A stretch of DNA of 64,000 nucleotides from positions 4,278,001-4,342,000 of the forward strand of contig NC_060024.1 in NCBI RefSeq assembly GCF_021134715.1. Reading direction: 5' to 3'. Source of the stretch: Daphnia pulex (lineage: Eukaryota > Arthropoda > Branchiopoda > Diplostraca > Daphniidae). The position numbers and the translations under genes are program-made. Below the pieces are notes generated by a model. It had not been told where the DNA came from, searched no databases, and worked only from the letters and a program-made list of their open reading frames with translations. Numbering within the stretch: position 1 is the stretch's first letter; every line of letters starts with the position of its first letter. Shown here in pieces: positions 44,223 to 54,700 of the stretch.

Positions 44223-45389
44223 GTTTGGCTCGCCCGGGCTCGCCATACAGTTCGCCTTCTCTGGTTATAAAGGTGAAACAATTGGCGCGCGTCACCTTCA
44301 ACAATTCTTCTTGACCCAGGGTGGCGTTGACTGCGTCTAGCATGTCCTTGATTGTATCTTCGGAAGCGTTTCCTTCCGATCTTTATTATTAAATACATAA
44401 TAAGAATATCTATTCAAAACGTGCCGGGAACAATTTTTGAATGAGAATCTTGTATCATCCAACACTAGGTGACACTACGGGGATGACATTTTATTCTAAA
44501 TAAATTATTCGAATTTCCCTTCCTAGATGGCGAAAATGTCGAGCTATTACTGGCTCGATTGAAAACGGGGCATTAGAATACGATTATAAATGAGCCATGT
44601 AATTGCGGGTTTGCACTAGGTTTAAATAGATATTACATCTATTCATAAAACCAATATTGCGATGTTAGTTTAATTGGTTATTACGCAGCTGTTTATGCAT
44701 TGCGTTAAGGTTTATGCTTACCATTACGCAGCTGTATATGCATTGCGTTAAGGTTTATGCTTACCATTACGCAGCTGTTTATATTTTGCATTACGGTTTA
44801 TGCATGACAAAAAAGTGGCACGAATGGCTTGCCATAATTTGGTGCTCAAAAGTCAGAATGGATGTCTCTCTAAGTCTCTTAACAGCTATTACAACGAATT
44901 CATCCTTGAATGCAACGGGCTAATGACATGTTCACATTTTCACGCATGCGGAATACCAAATTATATTTCAGTTTAAATTTTGGCGGGATCAGCTGAGTGG
45001 GAACAAAAGTGTATTTGGCAACGGTGTTAATGGCTGCACAGAAATTGAAACTGTACGACGAAAATGTGATTCGTCGTGTCGTCGTGTTTTGTTTTTCGTG
45101 TCCCTTCATATAGTGGAATTTGTTTAATGTAATATACTTGACGCTGTTTTGAAGGTAAATAACTTAAATAATAAGAATGAATATAGTATGATTATATGGG
45201 CTTTAGATAAGAGCAGATAAGAGTACCCTCCTGTGAAAATGTTGTGCATGGCAATTGACAAACAGTCAAACACATCTGGTCTATATTCATTTTTGCATTT
45301 TCTCTTTACATTTTATTTTTACTTAGTTTGCAACGTAATTAAACTATTTTTGTTTGATACTTTGTGCAGATTTTATCAACACCAATAAT

Positions 45390-45680
45390 ATAAGATGCAG
45401 GAACCTTTTTCTTGTCTGGCGTTTTCCATCATCACAATTAATTGTTATCTGGGTTTAGCTGCTACTGATGCATTTTCTTCCCAAACTTTGGGCAATAATC
45501 AAAACTTTGACTGACTTAACGGCGGATATTTGAAATTCGCAGTCGCACACGTACAAAAATGTCGTCATTCGGCCAAATATTTGTATAAAGCGCTATAGGT
45601 TAATGATGTTCACCAAAAGGTTCCACCATCAAACGAATTGACCAAGGGGCCCGACGGAAACTACACCCACACTGCCAAAA
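45390..45680. repeat. dispersed repeat R1, partial copy
   Basis: This stretch corresponds to 4558-4845 (atcatcacaattaattgttatctggg; gctgctactgatgcatttt; gggcccgacggaaactacac) in the same orientation with about ten percent differences. Confidence 0.7.
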
Positions 45681-46279
45681 GAGCTGGACATCTTCATACT
45701 AATAAATGTTCTTGAAAAAATAGTTCAGCTTCTCAACGCTTCTCCATTCCAAATTATTAATTATTTGCATCCCAAATGCGATGTTCTTTGTAGTTGTAAA
45801 AAATACACAAATTGGTTTTCCCTTTGCTATGCGGCTCTGCGCTATTGGCCGTGATTTCGAAAGCTATTTACGCGAGATTTCTCTTTCTTATGCGACTGTG
45901 CCGTTCTTAATTATACATTAAAATATTAATTTGCTTATTTTTTCAATTACTCTATTGCTGCTGTATTTCACTGATCGACATATTATATTTATGGAGACAA
46001 GATAAACAAGTTTCAGAGTTGTAACTCTGTCCAGGCGTTCTTCCACGAAACGATCAGCAATTACTCTGCAGCTGCTGGACACAAGGTCACAAGCGCTGAA
46101 ATTCCGGGAATTAAGAATTCGTCGATTCCTATTTACGTCGTCTCTTGGATCGCAACGCTTTGAGTTTGAGTATGAGCTGCAGAACGATTGTGTGCTCTGT
46201 GTGAATCCGCTTGTTGTTGACCGGAAGAATAATACAGCAGCATGTCGTTAACAGAAAACTAGTGTCAAACAAAATGTAA

Positions 46280-46616
46280 ATGAACTACATCAGTGAATCT
46301 CGAGTGGAGAATTCATTTGCCTTTTCAAAAAACGATTCCACGTGGTTCTCAACTGAATCGACCCGTTTCTCGGCGAAAGAAGCTCGTTCGATTGTGTGCT
46401 GGTACATCACCTTTGGCAGTGAAAAGCGAGTGCGAAAATCATTTGATTTTTCAGATGTCCGCCGACAATTGCTTGGCTGTGCTTTTGCTCCAAGATGAAA
46501 ATCATCCAGCGCATGGACTGCGGAAGGAAGCAGCAGAGTTCTTCCGGCTTCACCAATGTGATGGCGACCAGCAGATGAAAAGAGGCGAAACAGGAGAATC
46601 CCGTTTTGCAGTGTGA
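46280..46616 (+). other. open frame, possible degenerate OTU-like segment
   Basis: A plus-strand frame (46293-46616) ends with ADNCLAVLLLQDENHPAHGL then RKEAAEFF. The spacing of Asp, Asn-Cys, and a His-x-Leu-Arg pair faintly resembles the OTU cysteine protease fold, but the essential glycine is missing and the frame is short. I would not assign a function. Confidence 0.2.
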
Positions 46617-46942
46617 AATCCAGAAATTTGTATATGCTCCGCTTCGATAAGCAGTTCGAAGCAGTTATGTCCTCTGCATGTTTAGCTTAAATGAAATTAA
46701 AAGTTCATGAGGCAGGAAAACATTCTGTGACAAAATTCTTAATAAAATTAATCTATTCGACTCGTCACAAGAAAACGCATAGCCTACTGGGTTTTATCGG
46801 GTTTTATTTATTTGTTCATTTTTCATTAGTTTTTGAATTTGCTTAAGTTAATTTCGGATGATTGGGAACAGGCCATAGTAACTTAGGTATAGCATTCTAT
46901 CCTCGATAAGATATAATATTCTAACTTATTTGGATGAAAAAG

Positions 46943-48070
46943 GGGGTCAGTAGTGTATGGTCTACCAAAGTCGTATCAATTGGTGACGCAGACTTCAATC
47001 AATTCAGATGAATTAATCAACTCGTCAACTCCCCGTTGACCTAGAAGAATCATACTATTATTAAGAATCATGGCGCATTATGTATCTTTTGACAAAGTGA
47101 TTGTGACTGATGTTTTCTTTTCCCGTCAACTGCACCAAACACATTAAATAATTCCCTCATCTGTGCAAAATCATGTTTAAATCGCGCTTTATTGAAAAGC
47201 AGTTAATGTTCTTTTATTTGGTAGTCGTCTCGATTTAAATGTAAATGTAATTAGAAAAGGGAAATACTAACGCTGTGTCATTGCGGTGTTCTACCCGAGT
47301 CCAGTATAAAGCAACGAATTAGTGGTTCTTACAAAATTCACCAGGTTTTTATTTCATGCGGGAAATTTTTCTTTTGAAAAGGCGCGATACTTCTTTAAAC
47401 ATTTACAGTATATGTCCGCGGTGTCATTTTTTGAATCAAACGACAAAATATGGATGAGAATGTTTTTAGACATATTTCCCTGAATGACTTTGTCAACATT
47501 TCTGTCAGTTTCTTTTTGCCCACCGCACAGGCAACGGAGCGAATCGGCGCGCATTTTGAAATTCCAACATTGCCTGGCATTTCAGTCACAATAAAATGCT
47601 CAACTTGAATGGCTTAAAAATATTTTATTTGCCATGACTGCTGTTAAGAAATAAATTATTGATGTATGTTTCTTTTTAATTTTAAGCTGTACTCGCTGTA
47701 CTGTACAGCACGACAACCGCACCAATAACTTTTTTGACAGGTTTTCTTTCCTCTTGACCCGCGAGTTTTGTTTTTAAAATGAAAAAGAAACAATGAGTCT
47801 GAACCAGTGACTCTGATGTAGGCCTACCTAAAGTTCTCAGCTCCACAGCACTAAAACTTGTTCTGATTTATTCTTGTTGCTTATAATAATTGCACGCATA
47901 AGGTAAATTGCAAGCTGAGTGGAACTCCATTGTCAGCAGCAAGCATTTGGAAATATTGTCTACTATTGTCTACTAGGTCTGCTATACCGCATTTTCTTCT
48001 CCGACTTTGGGCGCTAAAAAAAACTATGACTGACTGAACGGTGCACATTTGAAACTCGCAGTGCCACACG
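46943..48070. repeat. dispersed repeat R1, second long copy
   Basis: This stretch follows 3495-4710 base for base over long stretches with indels (for example ggtgacgcagacttcaatca, tattctacccgagtc-type blocks and the cgcacatttgaaattcgcag tail). It lacks the last part of the first copy, which is found separately at 45390-45680. Confidence 0.7.
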
Positions 48071-48759
48071 TAAATAAATATTTCTAGTCATTTCTATTTA
48101 ACTGCAATGAATAAACTGTATATAATATGCTAATAGATTCCACAGGTTTCTTGATTGACCTTAAACAGAATAATCATAGTTTCAACAGTCTTTTCTTATA
48201 CGTTCTATAAAATAAGCTTCATTCATGGCCAATAAATTTTTATCGAGGCAGTTAGCCTACATTATAACTGAACAGTTTTAACACAATATAACTACTTTAA
48301 TGTCTTGATCACTATAACCCAGAATTTTATGGATTATTATTATTATTATCTTTTGATTTTTTTAAATTGATAGGCCTATATAATATTTAACGGCAGATAG
48401 AAATTGATAATTTTTGCAGCGGTGTCAATAACAAAACAAAGTGGCAAGAAAGGACGGGAGATTCACCTACTATTTCGCTCAAAAACGTGAATAACTCTAA
48501 ACTTAAAGCAAATTTATTCATCTGAACTCAAAATAATTATATAACTGACGGCATGAGGCCTGATGTATTAATATGTTATACAAGACCGCTGCGCCTATTT
48601 AGAGAACATTTAAAACCCAACACATTTTTAACTCCCCTCCCATACTTAATGATGGGATTTATTACTTGGGGACTTGGGACTATTTATAAATCATATATAT
48701 GCTAAATTAAGCGTTCCTTCAGTTACTATTTAGGGAGAAATGTATTTGGGCCTCAGCAT

Positions 48760-51700
48760 TCAGCATAAAGTCCAATCGGCTAATGCTAGTGCTCCAGTTA
48801 GGTTGTGCGGTCGACAATTTTCCGGACACGGAACATTGATGGTTTGCACTGGGTTGTGTTGCGGAGCGCCAACAAACGAATTGTTTTGTCTCGGGGTAGG
48901 AAACGGCTGGCTGCCCGGGAAATATTCACAGCAGTAGCTGTCGTGTGCAACCTGATCGATGTGATATTTAAAAAAATTATTATATGCAGACGATGCAAGT
49001 TACAAGAATTAATATAATATACTTTAGTTACCATGCTTTCGACAGCCATCGACTGGTAGAACCTATTCAATAATTCCTGGTCGTATCCTTTTTTGTGCAA
49101 ATGATTTTCGTGAAACATCTTCTCGGCCGTGTTAAAAATTGCAGCGCGTTCTTGGTTCATTTTGACTCCCCAACAACCTAAACGCAATTATATATATTTA
49201 TTTATGTATTATATAATACACAAGAATATGATGTATAGCCTATATCCTACCGGTAACTAGGCTATATAGGTAAAATAGCTACACAATATTGTCGCGGGCA
49301 GGTTAAACGGGATTCACGTTGACACGGCCGATCAATAAAAGTAGTTCACGGAGCTGGCTTGTCTATAACACTGGCTCAGTCTCAGAGAAACACCTTCACT
49401 GTCGTCTCTAATCTAATCTAACTCTAATTCACTAAGACGACAGTGCCCTTCACCAATTACACCAACACAGTAAGAAGTCTGGGAGAATACTAATTAACCA
49501 AAGGAGGACTCGGGGTTAGATATATATAGGGAAAATTTAGGGGTGACCCCACTCCGCCAAGCAATCGTCAGGATACGTAGGGGTTTCGTCTAGGGTCACC
49601 TTACATGCTATTCTAAGAAAGACATAGGTTAAGTCGTAAAACGTTTGCATTTAATTCCAGTCGTCAAGCCCATACAAGTCTCTGTCACCTTGTACGTGAC
49701 ATTTCCCCCCCGTTCAGTGGGAGGATCGTCCCGATCCTTAGGAATGAAAATAGTCAGGACGTCTAAGGGTAGATTGGGGTCGGAGGAGGTGTCTGCGAGA
49801 TCTCGTAATGGTAGAGGGAAGGGTTTGAACTGGTCGCCCGATCTCTACTATTTCTTGAAATGGAGCGACTTCAGATTCTTCCGACGTGACCGCTTTTCTA
49901 GGAACTTCACTCCGGGGAATGTTTTCGCCATATTCCTGGTCGAGGGCTCGTGCGTGCTCTGTACTCTGCGCCCTGCTTTGCGCTCTGCGCTCTGCACGCT
50001 TGTGCTCTGCGCTCTGCGACTTGCTCCGCGCTCTGCACTCTGCTCCGACACGACCATCACTTGGGAGAGTTTTCTTTCCTGTTTGACTCTGGCGTAGTTG
50101 GAGCTTCACTCCGTTGGAGTCGTTTTTTCCCAGTCTACCTTCCGGGCCGTTACCCGACTGAACGTTGCTCGTCCCTTCGTTTGGTCCTGGGTTCAATGGA
50201 CACTTTGTTCTGGTACCAACTTCACGGCGAGCGTAGTAAGGTTTTAGATTGGTCACGTGAACTCGATCTCGGGTCTTTTTCTTGCCGTTAAACGGAACAA
50301 CCACATAGTTAAGATCGTTTGTTCTTTCCACGATTTTGAATGGTCCGAAAAAAGGATGCAGTAGTTTCTGTGAGCGTCCTTTTTTCCGCAAGGGGCGATG
50401 CACCCACACAAGGTCACCGATCACAAAACGCACTTGTCGACGCTGACGATCAAACCGTCTCTTTTGTTTTGCCCGTACAGCTATTAATCTTCTTTTCACT
50501 TTCTCCCTTATGACAGTTAGCCGACCTGAAAGTTTGCGTAGATTGGAACTGCTTTCACTGTTGGTTTTACACACCGGGTTTGGGTTGTTGCCCAGACACA
50601 CATCGATTGGGAGCACAGCTTCACGTCCGTATAGCAGGTAGAATGGGGTCGCGCCTGTTGACTCCTGCCGACTGGTGTTGTAGGCGAAAACAACAAAGTC
50701 CACAACGTCGTCCCAGTCATCGTGGCAGGAGCTCACATACATGGAAAGCATCTCCGCGAAAGTATGGTTGAACCTCTCGACCAGGCCGTTGCATTGGGGG
50801 TGGTATGCGGTCGTCACGGAATGGTTTGACTGAAGGGCTCGGTACATTTCCTCAGCGAATCCAGATGTCAAACATTTCCCTCTGTCCGAGATGAGAGTCA
50901 CGGGTGCGCCATGCTGTAACACAATTCTACGTACGAAAAAATCGACCACCTCCCTAGTCCCTGCATGTGGGACTGGCTGGGCTATTACCCACTTAGTCAA
51001 ATAATCCACCGCGACGACTATATACTTGTTTCCTGGTTTTGTCAAGGGGAATGGGCCTATAAGATCAATTCCCACTTTTTCAAATGGTTGGGTAGACTCT
51101 ATACTTTTCATCATCCCTGCGCGTTTCTCTGTAGATCTCTTTTATGTTTGACAATCGACGCAACTTCTCACATAGCGAATGACCTTCTGAGTAAACCTTG
51201 GCCAAAAGAAGCGTTTGCGGATTTTATCTAAAGTACGGGTGATGCCCAGATGCCCGGCCGTCACATCGTCGTGACAGGCCAGTAAAATTTCTGTTATTAG
51301 TCCTTCAGGCACGCAAAGACGGAAATATTCACGCCCCTCCCAGATCACACGGCGAAATAGAATCCCATCCCGAATTACGTATTTATTTTTGAGGCGACGC
51401 GTTGTAGCAGAATCTTCTTCCGATCGCAACCTTTCTAAGATGGGCTTCCACCACCGAGATGTTTTTTGTCCGTTTTTAATTCTGTCCGCGTCGGTAGACA
51501 GTATCATTAGCGTGGGGATGTCCTCCATTGTTCCAGGCTGATCGACGGGATTTCGTGAGAGAACGTCGGCATCAGAATGCAGTTTTCCACTCCGGTGGAA
51601 AATTTCAATGTCCAATTCTTGAAGCTGCAAACTCCAGCGTGCAAGGCGACCGGAGAGGTCCTTTTTTTTCATCAGCCAACATAACGCGTGATGGTCGGTT

Positions 51701-54700
51701 ACTACTTTGATTCTCGCCCCCCAAATATATGCTCGGAACCGTTGTACGGCGAAAATCAAAGCTAAACACTCCCGTTCGGTTACCGAATAATTAGTTTCCG
51801 CTTTATTTAATAGACGACTCGCATAACAGATAACCCTTTCCCCGCTTTCTTGTTGTTGGACCAAGACCGCTCCCAACCCGTACCCACTCGCATCACAGTG
51901 AATTTCCATGGGTAACTCATAATTGGGATGGCCGAGGATAGGAGATGATTGTAAGGCACTCTTAAGGGCTTCGAAGCTATTTTGTTGCTCGCTCGCCCAG
52001 ACGAAAGGATTGTTCTTTTTTGTGAGATCCGAAAGCGGACGCGCGATGTTTGCAAAATCACATATAAATCGTCGATAGTATGTACAAAACCCAAGGAAAC
52101 TCTGAACGTCTTTGACGTTTTGTGGCACTGGAAAATTCCTGACCGCAAGAACTTTCGACGCATCGGGCGATAGTCCCTTTCCGCTAACGACATACCCCAG
52201 TACCTTGAGGGAGGTGGCAAAAAACGAACACTTAGAGATTTTTCGTTTCAAATTCGCTCTTTGAATCCGCGCCAACACTTCATCGAGCCTGGATAAATGT
52301 TCGGAAAAAGTTTTTGAAAAGACCACTATGTCGTCGAGATAGACGAGGCAGGTATTCCATTTTAAACCGGAAAGGAGTACGTCCATCATCCGCTGGAACG
52401 TCGCTGGAGCATTTGACAAGCCGAAGGGCATTACTTTAAATTGATATAAGCCATCCGGGGTAATGAATGCCGTTTTTTCTCGATCCTCGGGCCTAACTTC
52501 GACCTGCCAGTATCCCGATTGCATATCCATAATCGAGAAATAACGAGACCCTTCCAACCTACTCAGCGCATCTTCAATTCGAGGGAGCGGGTAGACATCT
52601 CGAGTGGTGATTGCATTAAGTTTCCGATAGTCCACACAGAAACGCCAAGACCCATCCTTTTTTTTAACTAGAACGACGGGAGCCGCCCACGGGCTGCTGG
52701 ATGGCTCTATCGCCCCTATGTTTTGCATATGCTGGACTTGATTTTGCGTAAGTTCCCTTTCCTTCCAAGCGCTTTTATAGGGGGCCTGATGAATTGGTTT
52801 GTGCGTGGCAGTGTCTATACTATGCTGAACTATATTGGACTGTCCCAGGTCACGATCGGAAGTGGCAAAACACCCGGCGCGTTTTCGTAAGAGTCTCTCC
52901 GCCGCATCTCGCTCTTCCGGTGCGAGTTCCTCGTTTATCACGCCCTCGAACTGCATTTTGGTATTTTGGGAAAAAGAATCGCCTGTGTTGCCGTCTTGCT
53001 TTTCCGATTCTGATACTACTTCGACTGGCACAATTTTTCCTAACACGGTTCCTTTGCTGAGCCATTGATCTTGACGAGAAAAATTCACCAGCTGAATTCC
53101 TTTTAAACAGTCATGATGGTCTTCAGTGGGGAGCAGAAGGTGCCCAACCGAAAAACCTTTATCAATTAGTATTTTTTTTACTGGCTCAATCATTAGGCGC
53201 GTCCCCGATGGCCCTGTCTGAACGTTGTTTAATTCTGCGGTAATCGTAACCACCGAATATGCTGGTATGACACACGATTCCTGGCTAACTATAGACCCTA
53301 GCTCATCTTTCCCCTTTTCTGGATCAACTTCCGCCTCCGGTGCTACTGAGAATACCGCCTCGCCACCTTCCCCATAAATTATCGAGATCGACTCAAGTTG
53401 ACGTAATGCGTCGTTCCCCAGCAAGAGTTTGTACCCATTTATAGGCAACACCGCGGCTTCGACGTAGACTGGGATTCCTGTTATAATAATTTCGAGGGTT
53501 ACGGAGCCTTCTGGACACACGATTGAGCCATTCGCCATCAAAAGTTTGGGTCCCTCCCATTGTTTTTTAGGTACAAGATTCAGATATTTACAAAATTCGG
53601 GCGAGATTACAGTAATTCCCGCCCCTGTATCTATAATAGCTTCAACATGATTATTTCTGCAAATTACCTTAGAAAAAACGAGATTAGATCGATCTGGTGG
53701 GGGCATGTTAAAAACGACAACGGTGGATTCCCCCCTTTTCACCACCAAGTCTAGTTTTTTGAATTAGATCCGGAAGGCCCTGGTTCTGGTTTGAATTGCG
53801 TGGATGGTTCGTCCTTTCCTCTTGAATTCTTGTCCTTCCCACAAAACCGAGCGATATGACCGGGATTTCCACAATCATTACAAATGGGTCGCCCGTCCCT
53901 AGTTCGCTTATTCGTCCCGTACCTAGCGGCTGGTCGCTCCCGATTTCCCTGATTACGTTCTGTCCCCTGTCGACTTGCTTGCTCTATAGCCTTCGCCACG
54001 TTATCCAAGATTCTCTTTTCCATCTGCATCAATTCCTCCCTCGAAACGGCGTTTGTCTCTTTAGAAGTATGAAGGGAGTTTGGGGGTAAAGAATTGGTAG
54101 ATTCCTCTTTTTTTACGTGTAGAACGGGTTGCGCCGGTGGGATGGATTCTGATCGTTTTTCCCCTTTTGCCGCGATATCCTCCCCTTGTAGAAAGATTTG
54201 GGCCTCCCTGAATAGGTCATTGGTGGTACTATTAGGTGTTATGAAACGGTATATTCCTCGGACTGTGGCCGGTAGCAATCCGCGAAACAAGTGTCCAATT
54301 TTACTCCTTTCAGACATGCCTGGATCAATTCGAGAGCACATGAACAAAACATCGTGAAAATAGTCAATGAATGGTTCCTCATTCCCCTGTGTTCTAGAGC
54401 GAAGCTTTGTTTCAAGGTGTTCCTCGTAATTAACTGGTTTAAAAGCTCGGAGAAGTTCCTGTCGAAATTCGTCAAATGTAAGGGGTGGTGGTACCCGGGT
54501 CATTAGGCTACAATACCATTTTTCCGCTACCCCCTCAAAACACATTCCGATGTGTCTAAGACGTTGGTCAGGGCCCCATTGATTAAACTCAGCTATTTGC
54601 TCGAATCGAAAAATCCAATTTACAACATCTTCGTCAGCCTTCCCGTGAAAAATGGGTGGGTCCTTATGACGAAGTGGATAAGCTGGCTGTGCGATATTAG

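Larger units (their letters stand above)
41941..44835. mobile_element. 2.9-kb element with 1-kb inverted arms carrying host gene pieces
   Basis: The left end reads atggcaagcc and the right end ggcttgccat. The arms (41941 to about 42900, and about 43835 to 44835) are inverted copies with moderate divergence. Just inside the ends are tandem units of about 43 bases (cagctgcgtaatggtaagca), two on the left and three on the right. Flanking the ends, aatttggt on the right and tatttggt on the left match at seven of eight bases, so an 8-bp target duplication as in hAT or Merlin elements is plausible. No transposase is recognisable. Each arm holds a piece of GCN1. Confidence 0.75.

Noticed and set aside
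46293..46616. OTU-type cysteine protease gene
   Set aside because: The catalytic loop lacks the conserved glycine, the frame is short and no second exon was found; kept only as a low-confidence open frame.
49645..50291. Plus-strand open frames with Cys/Leu/Ala repeats
   Set aside because: These mirror the repetitive tail of the Gypsy integrase on the minus strand.
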